NCBI GenBank assembly: GCA_024434165.1
Contig: QMIW01000042.1
Span: 1-48,484, forward strand
DNA from: Chloroflexota bacterium
GTDB taxonomy: Bacteria; Chloroflexota; Anaerolineae; Anaerolineales; Villigracilaceae
Length of the DNA: 48,484 bases
Direction of reading: 5' to 3'
A model generated the notes under the pieces. That model was not told the origin of the DNA. It did not search any database and worked only from the letters and a program-made list of their open reading frames with translations. The translations under genes were made by a program, and so were the position numbers. Shown here in pieces: positions 1-7,619 of this stretch (its first letter is position 1; each line of letters starts with the position of its first letter).

Positions 1-95
1 TTTAGAAAACAAATTCCTGCTCATGCCGCCGTCCTCGGCGGCGGGGACGCCGCCGGGAGCGTATTTTTGTAAAATTTATTTCGACCGACTACTTA
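1..95 (+). mobile_element. MITE-A copy 1, truncated at the contig end
   Basis: This is identical to the inner 95 bases of the complete 115-bp element at 32147-32261, apart from one C/T difference in the left half. It keeps the right terminal inverted repeat GACCGACTACT followed by TA and lacks the outer 20 bases of the left end because the sequence starts here. The centre is a GC-rich hairpin (GGCGGC/GCCGCC). It has no coding capacity of its own. Confidence 0.85.
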
Positions 96-151
96 GTTGC
101 ACGACATAAGTTGTCGGAGAGCGGTTGACTCACCAACTCAATCATGTTTGC

Positions 152-214
152 AATCCTCCACAATTTCTGGCGGGTTCGTCCACAATTTCTTCACAATGGA
201 ATGATACTCTTGGG
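152..214 (+). promoter_or_regulatory. Promoter with phased TCCACAA direct repeats (copy A)
   Basis: TCCACAA-type heptamers start at 157, 179 and 190, spaced 22 and 11 bases, so they lie on one face of the helix. A -10-like GATACT follows at 203-208. The same arrangement, with identical 22 and 11 spacing and the same distance to the -10, occurs upstream of the two-component operon at 1163-1214. Direct repeats at about 11 bp with a poor -35 fit activation by an OmpR-family regulator; the one encoded at 1855 is the obvious candidate by inference. Confidence 0.55.
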
Positions 215-240
215 AAAACTGGTCAAGGAGAAGAAATTTC

Positions 241-783
241 GTGAATACTTCAAATCCATCCCATCTTGTTTACGCCAGAGTCGCGGGATTCACCTTTCTT
301 TTCTATATCGCAGCCGGAATGACCAGCCTTTCTCTGGGAAGCGAATCTCAACTCGCGGATCTGCTGTACTTTCTCCAAAACCTCTCAGCCCTCGTTTTGG
401 GCGTGACCTTATACCTGCTCACCCGCGAACACGGACCCGCCCTTGCGCTGCTGGCGTTGACCTGCCGAATCATGGAAGCCATACACAGCGAAAGCGAAAT
501 CTTCTTCGCGGTGGGAAGCCTGCTCTTCTGCATCCTCCTCCTGCGCGGACGGGTCATTCCCGCCGGGCTGGCTTGGCTGGGCGTGATTGCCTCGGCTCTT
601 CTGGTTGTGATCCTGCCTCTCCAACTTGCAGGGGTATTGGCTGGCGCAGGCTGGGCTTCGTCCGTCACGTGGATGATATGGATGCCCATGCTGGTCTTTG
701 AATTGGGAGTCTCGCTCTGGTTCCTCTTCAAGGGAGTTAACGAGCCGAGGATTGCCGCAGCGGCTCAAACCAATCAACTATAA
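241..783 (+). CDS. DUF4386-like integral membrane protein
   Basis: A 180-residue hydrophobic protein with about five or six predicted membrane segments (near 13-33, 41-60, 65-80, 85-102, 107-130 and 140-163) and a short polar tail. The N-terminus (YARVAGFTFLFYIAAG) resembles the opening of DUF4386 proteins, but it is shorter than the usual 220 or more residues of that family. The start is GTG, chosen because AAGGAG lies at 225-230 and the phased promoter ends just upstream. No biochemical function is known. The shared operator suggests it is a target of the neighbouring two-component system. The family assignment is from memory of the N-terminal pattern. Confidence 0.7.
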   Translation: MNTSNPSHLVYARVAGFTFLFYIAAGMTSLSLGSESQLADLLYFLQNLSALVLGVTLYLLTREHGPALALLALTCRIMEAIHSESEIFFAVGSLLFCILLLRGRVIPAGLAWLGVIASALLVVILPLQLAGVLAGAGWASSVTWMIWMPMLVFELGVSLWFLFKGVNEPRIAAAAQTNQL

Positions 784-800
784 ATTGCTTCATTGGAAAT

Positions 801-960
801 TAACTCAAGTTGCCGCCTTCCAATAGATTTTTTAGGTTCCCCGCCCAAAGCCCTCACCCTGCCCTCTCCCATCGGGAGAGGGGGAAGCCATCCCAGAATA
901 TATAACCTTGTTTGGGGTGAGGGAAGCCTCTTGAAACCAAGGCAGCAACTCGGGTAAATT
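801..960. repeat. Palindromic element B with a nested CCCTCACCC hairpin
   Basis: This gene-free stretch has imperfect inverted ends: the left end TAACTCAAGTTGCCGCCTT (801-819) is matched in inverse by AAGGCAGCAACTCGGGTAA near 939-957. Inside are CCCTCACCC (851-859) and GGGTGAGGG (915-923), and an inner stem CCCTCTCCC/GGGAGAGGG at 862-882. A second copy of the left end, with one mismatch over about 30 bases, is at 48358-48388. The inner hairpin type recurs inside the TIR gene at 27591-27660. It looks like a small non-coding mobile palindrome. Confidence 0.6.
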
Positions 961-1040
961 ACATCATTGAAGTAATACCGTGATCGTTCAACAATGGACG
1001 AAATTGCGCAAGCCGGTGATGGGGCAAAATAAATGAGGCA

Positions 1041-1061
1041 GCGCGAGATAGTATCTCGCGC
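1041..1061. repeat. Near-perfect palindrome, TAGTATCTCGC family
   Basis: GCGCGAGATA at 1041-1050 and TATCTCGCGC at 1052-1061 form a 10-bp perfect stem around one base. The core recurs in a second palindrome at 17362-17390, so it is a dispersed family and not a local terminator. Apart from this palindrome and the element at 801-960, nothing gene-like is visible between 784 and 1150. Confidence 0.6.
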
Positions 1062-1151
1062 ATTTACGCAAACCCGCTACCCACAAGCCTTGAAAGGCAT
1101 TGAATCCATATTCTGCGAACAAAGATTGCCGGTAAATTTTCTTATACTTCG

Positions 1152-1216
1152 TTGACACTTCCTCCACAAACCTTCCGGCAGTCATCCATAATCCCTCCAC
1201 AATGGATTGATATATT
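1152..1216 (+). promoter_or_regulatory. Promoter with phased TCCACAA direct repeats (copy B)
   Basis: TCCACAA at 1163, TCCATAA at 1185 and TCCACAA at 1196 repeat the 22/11 spacing seen at 157-196. Weaker matches at 1152 (TTGACAC) and 1174 (TCCGGCA) fill the same 11-bp register. GATATA at 1209-1214 is in the -10 position. The site lies upstream of the small membrane protein and two-component genes and suggests autoregulation. Confidence 0.55.
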
Positions 1217-1260
1217 TGAAGGGCAGGAACGAACCAAATCAATTACCACTGGAGGTAAAA

Positions 1261-1737
1261 ATGTCGAATAATAATTTTGCAGGCTGGGTCATTGCCCGTA
1301 CGATTGGTGTGCTCATCCTCCTCAGCCTGATCGGCGGAGCCGGATTTATGGCATACAAAGCTGGCGTCGCGCAGGGAATTGCGCAAGCTCCCGAAGTAGC
1401 GGTTGCGATTGAAAAGTCTGCCGAAAATGGGCAGGTCGCGCCAGTCGCCCCGGTGTACGGATATGGCTACCCGCACCCTTATGGTTTTGGGCATCCGTAC
1501 ATCTTCAATCCCTTCGGCGCGATCTGCTTGTCCATCTTCTTCCTCTTCCTGTTCCTTGGGTTCATGAAGATGATGTTCTTCCGCCGTATGCGGCATGGCG
1601 GGGAGCGCCACGGACATTGGGGCAAAGGCTGGGAGGGCAGCGTCCCCTCGATGTTCGATGAGTGGCACAAACGCGCACACGAGGCCCCCGCAGGGGGCGG
1701 CGAGAAGCCCGCCGGGGAAAAGACGGAAGAGAAGTAG
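1261..1737 (+). CDS. Small two-TM membrane protein upstream of a two-component system
   Basis: A 158-residue protein, start chosen at ATG 1261 because GGAGG lies at 1251-1255; an earlier in-frame start at 1207 would run through the promoter. One membrane segment is near residues 8-30. A Tyr/Pro/Gly-rich stretch (near 61-78) precedes a second segment near 83-106. The C-terminal tail is rich in His, Arg and Gly and carries MFDEWHKRAHE before a charged end. I recall similar small proteins beside two-component genes in Chloroflexota but know no assigned role. It may sense envelope conditions or modulate the kinase at 2584; this is inference from position. Confidence 0.75.
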   Translation: MSNNNFAGWVIARTIGVLILLSLIGGAGFMAYKAGVAQGIAQAPEVAVAIEKSAENGQVAPVAPVYGYGYPHPYGFGHPYIFNPFGAICLSIFFLFLFLGFMKMMFFRRMRHGGERHGHWGKGWEGSVPSMFDEWHKRAHEAPAGGGEKPAGEKTEEK

Positions 1738-1850
1738 CAAGTAATAAGAAGCGAGTAGCGAGGAGGAGCGCAAGCCCTTCCTCGTTACTTAGCCCTCATG
1801 ACTCGTTTCCCAAACCACTATTCACTATTCACCAATCACTATATACTTCC
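1738..1850. repeat. Heptad repeat tract between the membrane protein and the regulator gene
   Basis: AGTAGCA, AGTAATA, AGAAGCG and AGTAGCG are consecutive degenerate 7-mers, followed by an inverted arm. AGTAGCGAGGA (1754-1764) pairs with TCCTCGTTACT (1779-1789) with one mismatch. A second run, CACTATT CACTATT CACCAAT CACTATA, leads almost to the next start codon. No T-tract follows the hairpin, so it is not an obvious terminator. Confidence 0.55.
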
Positions 1851-1854
1851 CCCC

Positions 1855-2544
1855 ATGCCCGAACTTATCCTTGTTGTAGATGACGAACCCAAAGTTGCCC
1901 GCCTCGCCCGCGACTATCTGGAGAAAAACGGATTCAGAGTCATCACCGCCGCCGACGGTCAATCTGCGCTGGCAGCCGCCCGGCGCGACAAACCCGACCT
2001 GATCGTCCTCGACCTGATGCTCCCGCAAATGGACGGGCGCGAAGTCTGCCGCATCCTGCGCCGCGAAAGCGGCGTGCCCATCATCATGCTCACGGCTTTG
2101 TCTGAAGAAATAGACCAGGTAACCGGTCTCGAAATCGGCGCGGACGATTACATCACCAAGCCGTTTTCGCCGCGCGCATTGGTGGCGAGAGTCCGCGCCC
2201 TGCTTCGCAGGGCAAAGGGCGGAGTCAAACCGTCGGGCATTCTCCGCGCGGGCGGACTGGAAGTGGACCCGGATCGTTATCTCGTCACATTCAACGGCGG
2301 CCCCATCAAACTCACACCCAACGAGTTCAAATTGCTATACCTGCTCGCCAGCCATGCAGGGCAAACCCTCACCCGCGAGCAGCTGCTCGAAGACCTGCAT
2401 GGCGCCGCCTCCAGCATGGACCGCAGCGTGGATTCGCACATCAAGAACCTGAGGAAGAAACTCGAAGCCGCATCGGGGAACTCCATGATCGAAACCATTT
2501 ACGGCATTGGCTACAGGTTTATAGAAGGAAGCAACAAGAAATAG
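1855..2544 (+). CDS. OmpR/PhoB-family response regulator
   Basis: A DNA-binding response regulator of 229 residues from ATG 1855. The receiver domain (3-118) has the acidic pair D9/D10, phosphoacceptor D53, switch residue T80 and K102. The C-terminal part (about 130-226) is a winged helix of the Trans_Reg_C type, with LTPNEFKLLYLLASHAG, RSVDSHIKNLRKKL and the YGIGYRF end. I prefer 1855 over 1798 because the receiver starts at residue 3; no clear Shine-Dalgarno is present, since the upstream sequence is heptad repeat. The histidine kinase follows after 39 bases. Its likely targets are the two phased promoters at 152 and 1152, by inference. Confidence 0.92.
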   Translation: MPELILVVDDEPKVARLARDYLEKNGFRVITAADGQSALAAARRDKPDLIVLDLMLPQMDGREVCRILRRESGVPIIMLTALSEEIDQVTGLEIGADDYITKPFSPRALVARVRALLRRAKGGVKPSGILRAGGLEVDPDRYLVTFNGGPIKLTPNEFKLLYLLASHAGQTLTREQLLEDLHGAASSMDRSVDSHIKNLRKKLEAASGNSMIETIYGIGYRFIEGSNKK

Positions 2545-2583
2545 CCGGCGGGTAAAAGATTCAACCTGCAACCTGCATCTCCC

Positions 2584-3669
2584 ATGTCCCACCAACCTCC
2601 CCACCACCCCCCTGCCGCTCAAAAGAGACGCCGTGGAGCCGGACGTTTTTTTCCGTTCATGATTTTTTTCTTCGGCGTCATCATGCTTTTCATCGGAGGC
2701 ACCGCCGCTTTTCTTTATCTGATCTTTTCGGAATACTCCGGGGTTAGGAACATCTGGCTGCTGGTCTGCGGCGCCCCGGTGGGCGTGATTCTCTTCGTCT
2801 TCATCGCAATTTTCACTTTATACACCCGCTTCGGCAGGCCGATGGAACAGATCGTCAACGCCATTGATTCCATCGCCGAGGGCAACTTATCTGTCCGCGT
2901 TCCAGACGATGATTCGCCGCAGTTCCACGAGTTGATCAAGCGCTTCAACAAAATGGTCGGCGAACTCGAACGCGCCGAGCAGCAGCGCCGCAACCTCACC
3001 GCCGACATCGCCCACGAACTTCGCACGCCCCTGCACATCATTCAAGGCAATCTCGAAGGCATCCTCGATGGCGTCTATCAACCCACCTCCGAACACATCA
3101 ACAACACGCTGGATGAGACCAAGCTGCTTGCCCGCCTCGTGAACGACTTGCAGACTCTCTCGCTTGCCGAAACGGGACAACTTCCGCTTCACCCCACCCG
3201 CTTCCTGCTTGCCGACCTGCTGGCGGATCTCGCTTCGAGTTTTTCCTCTCAAGCCGCCGCCCAAAACGTTGACCTGAAAACAAACATCTCGAACCCGGAT
3301 CAACTGCTCACCGCCGATTACGACCGGCTCAACCAGGTGTTGTCCAACCTCGTCTCGAACGCATTGCGGCACACGCCTGCGGGCGGGATAATCTCCATCG
3401 AAACGGAATCAACTTCCGGCGAGAAAGGAAGCGTGCGGATCAAGGTCAAAGATTCAGGCGAGGGAATACCGTCCGAAGACCTTCCTTTCATCTTCGACCG
3501 GTTCTGGCGCGGCGATAAATCCCGCAGCGGGCGCGCGCACAGCGGGCTTGGGCTTGCAATTGCAAAACAACTGGTGCAGGCGCACGGCGGGGAGATTCAG
3601 GTTTCCAGCGAATTGAACAAAGGCACGGTCTTCACCATCGAAATCCCGGACGCGCCTTTAACGCTATAA
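2584..3669 (+). CDS. Sensor histidine kinase (HAMP, HisKA, HATPase_c)
   Basis: A membrane histidine kinase of 361 residues. Two segments lie near 22-48 and 55-80 with almost no extracytoplasmic loop, so it probably senses something in or near the membrane. A HAMP region (about 80-132) and the dimerisation helix with H144 in DIAHELRTPL follow. The catalytic domain has N-box NQVLSNLVSNALRH (from 250), G1 DSGEGIP and G2 GLGLAIAKQLVQAHGG. The intramembrane architecture and gene order after an OmpR-type regulator indicate a cognate pair. The signal is unknown. Confidence 0.92.
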   Translation: MSHQPPHHPPAAQKRRRGAGRFFPFMIFFFGVIMLFIGGTAAFLYLIFSEYSGVRNIWLLVCGAPVGVILFVFIAIFTLYTRFGRPMEQIVNAIDSIAEGNLSVRVPDDDSPQFHELIKRFNKMVGELERAEQQRRNLTADIAHELRTPLHIIQGNLEGILDGVYQPTSEHINNTLDETKLLARLVNDLQTLSLAETGQLPLHPTRFLLADLLADLASSFSSQAAAQNVDLKTNISNPDQLLTADYDRLNQVLSNLVSNALRHTPAGGIISIETESTSGEKGSVRIKVKDSGEGIPSEDLPFIFDRFWRGDKSRSGRAHSGLGLAIAKQLVQAHGGEIQVSSELNKGTVFTIEIPDAPLTL

Positions 3670-3670
3670 T
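3665..3670 (+). promoter_or_regulatory. -10-like TATAAT at the end of the kinase gene
   Basis: A perfect TATAAT overlaps the kinase stop codon, 28 bases before the next start. No convincing -35 is present. It may allow separate transcription of the membrane protein at 3698. Confidence 0.35.
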
Positions 3671-3697
3671 GCTCGCGCACAGGAGTTCCTTCAAATT

Positions 3698-4678
3698 ATG
3701 CGCGCGCGCCCACCCATTCTTCTCTTCATTGTTTCAGCGGTCTCCCTCGTTGTGTACCAGGTCGTCCGTCAGTTATACGCTCCATACTGGCAGGACCTGG
3801 CGAATACGTCTTTTGGGATTCTTGCAGGCACCCCGGACTGGCTCGCCTACCAAAACCGCCTGCTGGCTCCGTTTCTCATTTCGCTGATCGCGCTGACCGG
3901 AATTTCGCAGGTCTCCGCGCTCAAGGTGTTTGTCCTGCTGGCGGTGCTGGCGCAGAACCTCCTGCTTTTTTTTCTACTCCGAAGATCGAATGTGACGGGG
4001 GGACAGGCGGTTGCCGCGGTTCTGGCTTATTCCATGATGTTCCTGTTCATTCAAGAGTACAGCCTGTATCCCTGGGATTTTGCCGACCTGCTTCTGTTCT
4101 TGCTGTTTGCCTGGGGAGTGTTCGCGCGAAAGCCGCCGCTTTATTTCGTAATTCTTTTCTTCGTGACCATCCTCAACCGCGAGAGCGCGTTGTTCATCAG
4201 CCTGTTCATGATGTTCGATGCGTTTGAATTCAACGGCTCCGCGCCTTCGAGCGGGAAACTGACGCTCAAATCGAAAGCCAGGCTGATCACCGGCATCCTC
4301 CTCATGCTGGCAGGGATTTTGTACATCACCGCAATTCGCGAGGTTTTGTTCGTCAACCAGCCGGGCGGGTTCAGCGACAGCCGCCACGAGTGGGTCGGGA
4401 ATCATTTCAACCTGCCGGAAAACCTTTTTACGCTTTTCATCGAAAATTTTTCCAGTCTTCACATTCTGAATTCGCTGTTCCTGCTGGGTTCGACGGCGTA
4501 TGTGTTTTCATTTGCGAGGCGCGAGTGGAAGGCGGCGCTCCTGTATGCCGCCATGGTGTTCAACATTCTGGTCTTCGGCGTGGTCAACGAGAACAGGTTG
4601 TACGGAATCCTTTTGCCGTTTCTGGTCTTTTTCATTTTTGTTGCGGGGGATTCCGAACGGGCAAACCAGCCCAATTAG
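3698..4678 (+). CDS. Polytopic membrane protein of unknown function
   Basis: 326 residues, mostly hydrophobic, with eight or more predicted membrane segments. AGGAG at 3683-3687 supports the start. Notable conserved-looking patches are NRLLAPFLISL near 53-63, a YPWDFADLLLF segment near 126 and ILNRESALFISLFM near 157. These give it the look of a GT-C or polysaccharide-polymerase-type membrane enzyme, but I see no acidic DxD loop near the N-terminus and cannot assign a family. It is not obviously functionally linked to uvrC downstream. Confidence 0.75.
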   Translation: MRARPPILLFIVSAVSLVVYQVVRQLYAPYWQDLANTSFGILAGTPDWLAYQNRLLAPFLISLIALTGISQVSALKVFVLLAVLAQNLLLFFLLRRSNVTGGQAVAAVLAYSMMFLFIQEYSLYPWDFADLLLFLLFAWGVFARKPPLYFVILFFVTILNRESALFISLFMMFDAFEFNGSAPSSGKLTLKSKARLITGILLMLAGILYITAIREVLFVNQPGGFSDSRHEWVGNHFNLPENLFTLFIENFSSLHILNSLFLLGSTAYVFSFARREWKAALLYAAMVFNILVFGVVNENRLYGILLPFLVFFIFVAGDSERANQPN

Positions 4679-4697
4679 CCGCTTTCGGTTGGCGTGA

Positions 4698-4712
4698 TAG
4701 AATAACCGCCAA
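4698..4712 (+). promoter_or_regulatory. Leaderless-type promoter of uvrC (TAGAAT-N8-ATG)
   Basis: TAGAAT at 4698-4703 is followed by 8 bases and then the uvrC ATG. No Shine-Dalgarno sequence is present. The spacing places the transcription start at or next to the start codon. The same arrangement occurs at 12815, 19275, 32282 and 36460. The -35 is weak. Confidence 0.45.
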
Positions 4713-6583
4713 TGGAAATTTCAGAGAAACTGCAAGGCATTCTCGCCACCCTTCCAGCGAAGCCGGGCTGCTATCTGTATCGCAACGCCGAAGGGACGAT
4801 CATCTACGTCGGCAAGGCGGTCAACCTGAAGAACCGCGTGCGGAGTTACTTCCACGCGGATTCCAGCCACGATAACAAGACCCGCCGCCTGGTGCGCGAC
4901 ATCGCGGATATCGAGTGGATCGTCGTCGGCTCGGAGCTCGAGGCGCTCATCCTTGAGATGAACCTCATCAAGAAGCACCGCCCCAGGTACAACGTCCGCC
5001 TCAAGGATGACAAGCGTTACCCGTACATCAAAGTCCACTGGAATGAGCCGTACCCGAAAGTGACCGTCACCCGCCAGATGACGGAGGACGGCGCGCGTTA
5101 CTTCGGTCCGTACACCTCAGCGTGGGCGGTCTACCAGACGCTGGAGGTCTTGCGAAAGATCTTCCCATACCTGACATGCGACCGGGAGATCACCGGCAAC
5201 GACCCGCGCGCATGTTTGTATTACGACATCAAACTCTGCACGGCGCCGTGCATCGGGGCGATTTCAAAGGAAGGCTACCGTCAGATGATCTCGGACCTGA
5301 TGGAATTCCTGGGCGGACACAGCGAGCCGATTGTCCAGCGGCTGCAGCAGGAAATGCAAAAGGCATCGGACGAGATGCGCTTCGAGAAAGCCGCCGCCCT
5401 GCGCGACCAGTTGAAAGCCATGCAGTCCATCATCGAGCGCCAGAAGATCGTCTTCGGCTCGGACTATGAGGATTCGGATGTCATCGCCATGGCGCGCGCG
5501 GACGGTGAAGCCTGCGTGCAAATCTTCTTCATCCGCGGCGGCAAGTTGATCGGGCGCGAATACTTCATCCTCGAAGGCACGGAGGATGCCAGCGACAACG
5601 AAGTGATGGCGGAATTCGTCAAACAGTTCTATACTGAAGCGGCGGTCATCCCCGAACAGGTGATGCTGCCGCAGGAGATCGAGGAACGCAAGATCATCGC
5701 GCAGTGGCTGCGTTCCAGGCGCGGCGGGGAAAAGGTGGAACTCTTTGTGCCGAAAGAAGGTCAACCTAAAGACCTCGTGCAGATGGCGGCGGAGAACGCC
5801 TCGGAGACCCTGCAAGCCCTGCGCGCCCAGTGGCAGGCAGACGCTCACCGGCAGGAGCAGGCGCTCAGCGAATTGCAAGCCGCGTTGAATCTTCCGTCGC
5901 CGCCGAACCGCATCGAGTGTTACGATGTCAGCCATACGCAGGGCGTGGCGACGGTCGGCGCGATGGTGGTCTTCGAACAGGGCGTGCCGGCGAAAAATCT
6001 GTATCGCAAATTCAACATCGAAAGCACGAGCATCGGTGCGCCCGACGATTTTGCCTCGATGGAGGAAATGCTCACGCGCCGCTTCCGGCGTTGGAAAGGA
6101 TCGCAGGAAGCAGAATCCGGTCCGGGGTCCAAAAAAGATGCGTCGTTCTCCTTCCTGCCGGACCTCATCATCATTGACGGGGGCAAGGGGCAGCTTGGTC
6201 GCGTGGTCAAAGTGCTGGAGCAGTTCGATTTGTACGGCAGGGTTCCGGTGGTGGGGTTGGCAAAGCAGGAGGAGGAGATTTTCTTCCCGCACAGGAGCGA
6301 GCCGCTGCTGCTGCCGCGTCATTCGCAGGGACTTTATTTGGTTCAGAGAATCCGCGATGAGGCACACCGTTACGGAATCACCGCGCATCGCAAAAAACGC
6401 ACGAAGCTGGGTCTCGCGTCCCAACTGGATTCCATCCCCGGGATTGGTCCTGCACGCCGAAAGGCGCTCTTGAAACATTTCGGCTCTGTGGATAAGATTA
6501 GGGAGGCAAGCATCGAAGAGATGCTGAAAGTGAAAGGCATGAATGAAACCGCCGCGCAGAGCGTCAAGGCGCATTTGGAGTAG
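4712..6583 (+). CDS. uvrC: UvrABC excinuclease subunit C
   Basis: UvrC makes the dual incisions in nucleotide excision repair after UvrA/UvrB recognise a lesion. The 623 residues have all expected parts. The N-terminal GIY-YIG nuclease has GCYLYRN and IYVGKAVNLKNRVRSYF (19-47), which includes R42. A UVR domain that binds UvrB lies near 203-238 (MRFEKAAALRDQLKAM). The RNase H-like C-terminal nuclease follows, with IECYDVSHTQG and LIIIDGGKGQL. A tandem helix-hairpin-helix (LDSIPGIGPARRKALL and MLKVKGMNETAAQSV) closes the protein. Length is normal for the family. It starts directly at a probable leaderless promoter. Confidence 0.97.
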   Translation: MEISEKLQGILATLPAKPGCYLYRNAEGTIIYVGKAVNLKNRVRSYFHADSSHDNKTRRLVRDIADIEWIVVGSELEALILEMNLIKKHRPRYNVRLKDDKRYPYIKVHWNEPYPKVTVTRQMTEDGARYFGPYTSAWAVYQTLEVLRKIFPYLTCDREITGNDPRACLYYDIKLCTAPCIGAISKEGYRQMISDLMEFLGGHSEPIVQRLQQEMQKASDEMRFEKAAALRDQLKAMQSIIERQKIVFGSDYEDSDVIAMARADGEACVQIFFIRGGKLIGREYFILEGTEDASDNEVMAEFVKQFYTEAAVIPEQVMLPQEIEERKIIAQWLRSRRGGEKVELFVPKEGQPKDLVQMAAENASETLQALRAQWQADAHRQEQALSELQAALNLPSPPNRIECYDVSHTQGVATVGAMVVFEQGVPAKNLYRKFNIESTSIGAPDDFASMEEMLTRRFRRWKGSQEAESGPGSKKDASFSFLPDLIIIDGGKGQLGRVVKVLEQFDLYGRVPVVGLAKQEEEIFFPHRSEPLLLPRHSQGLYLVQRIRDEAHRYGITAHRKKRTKLGLASQLDSIPGIGPARRKALLKHFGSVDKIREASIEEMLKVKGMNETAAQSVKAHLE

Positions 6584-6591
6584 GAGTTAAG

Positions 6592-6906
6592 ATGGTTACA
6601 AAATCGGTTACATTATCCAATCCGATTTATGAAATTCTTCAGCAAACAACCGGCGATGCCGACATCAACAACGCGCTGTCGAAGATCTTAAGGGATTTCT
6701 TCCAACTGAAAATTCAATCGCTACGGGAAAAAATTGCTGCGTATGAACAAAAATACGGGATGACATTTTCGGAATTTGAAGAGGCATGTCGGAGCGGCAA
6801 AATCGAAAATCCGTATTCCTATGAGGTCGAAAAAGATGATTGGGAGTGGGAGGCATCCATCACTGAAATGGAAGACCTGATGGAGTACGAGCAATGGCTG
6901 TCGTAA
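6592..6906 (+). CDS. Putative antitoxin of a TumE/TumA-like toxin-antitoxin pair
   Basis: A small acidic protein of 104 residues starting 8 bases after uvrC. It has a predicted helical N-terminal half (LSKILRDFFQLKIQSLREKIAAYEQKYG), a FSEFEEACRSGKI patch and an acidic tail ending in EDLMEYEQWLS. The gene overlaps the next by 13 bases. Length, charge and the coupled order antitoxin-toxin fit the partner of TumE-family toxins. The acidic tail could block the toxin. The identification rests mainly on the neighbour. Confidence 0.6.
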   Translation: MVTKSVTLSNPIYEILQQTTGDADINNALSKILRDFFQLKIQSLREKIAAYEQKYGMTFSEFEEACRSGKIENPYSYEVEKDDWEWEASITEMEDLMEYEQWLS

Positions 6907-7232
6907 GCGTTTCCGAGTTTCGACAACATGTTGAAACCGTTGGCTCCAATTCCGATTCGGTCATGCGGATTCGCATCCTCAGCGAAACAAAAAGCCAGGT
7001 TCAGATGAGGATATTCCTTGCCAATCGCACCTTTTTGGATGTGTATTACAATGCCAAGACTAGTAAAACTGCTTTCGCCCAAATCAAGGATGACCAGCGT
7101 ATTTTTGGAGCGGATAACGCACATGAATTCTGGCATTGGCATCCGTATGAAGATCCGCAACGCCACGTTCGCGCGAACGATGCTGTCACCTTCGATGAAT
7201 TTCTGAAACGTGTGGAAGCGGCGATAAAATGA
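6894..7232 (+). CDS. TumE/DUF6516-like toxin candidate
   Basis: 112 residues, overlapping the putative antitoxin gene by 13 bases and the next gene by 4 (ATGA). The central sequence contains VQMRIFLANRTFLDVYYNA, then RIFGADNAHEFWHWHP and a final HVRANDAVTFDEFLKRV. This layout of a beta-rich core, clustered His/Trp and a terminal short helix resembles the TumE (DUF6516) group of small toxins. The family match is from memory and the mechanism is unknown. A later start at ATG 6963 (MRIRILSE) is possible. Confidence 0.55.
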   Translation: MAVVSVSEFRQHVETVGSNSDSVMRIRILSETKSQVQMRIFLANRTFLDVYYNAKTSKTAFAQIKDDQRIFGADNAHEFWHWHPYEDPQRHVRANDAVTFDEFLKRVEAAIK

Positions 7233-7609
7233 AAGAAGTCTGGATCGTGGACGACGACGAGGAGATGGGTCATGCCATCGGCTTGATGCTGCAGCTGCTG
7301 GATTACGTTCCCAAAAAATTTCTGAACCCGCGCCCGGCGGCGCAGGCTCTGCTGGCGGGCAAACGTCCCGAACTGCTGATCCTCGACATCAACATGCCGG
7401 AAGTGACCGGGTTGGACATGCTCGAGTTCCTCCGCCGCCGCAAGGAATGGAAGGACCTGCCCGTCATCATGCTCTCCTCCGAGGCGGCGGATGTGATGGT
7501 GGAGAAAGCCCTGCGCATGGGCGCGGACGGCTACGTGATGAAACCTGTTACAATTGACGAACTGGAAAAGGCGATGGCACAAGCCTTTTACAAGCATCTT
7601 TCAAAGTAA
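7229..7609 (+). CDS. Single-domain CheY-like response regulator
   Basis: 126 residues that form only a receiver domain. The acidic cluster is D8-D10, the phosphoacceptor D53 is in LLILDINMP, the switch position is S83 and the conserved lysine is K105 in GYVMKPV. There is no output domain, so it must act by protein contact or phosphotransfer. The start overlaps the stop of the toxin-like gene (ATGA), which implies translational coupling. No kinase is adjacent. Coupling of a stand-alone receiver to a toxin-antitoxin-like pair is unusual. Confidence 0.88.
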   Translation: MKEVWIVDDDEEMGHAIGLMLQLLDYVPKKFLNPRPAAQALLAGKRPELLILDINMPEVTGLDMLEFLRRRKEWKDLPVIMLSSEAADVMVEKALRMGADGYVMKPVTIDELEKAMAQAFYKHLSK

Positions 7610-7619
7610 GCGAGTACGA

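Noticed and set aside
5264-6574. A 436-codon open frame opposite uvrC
   Set aside because: Shadow of uvrC, with no ribosome site or domain.
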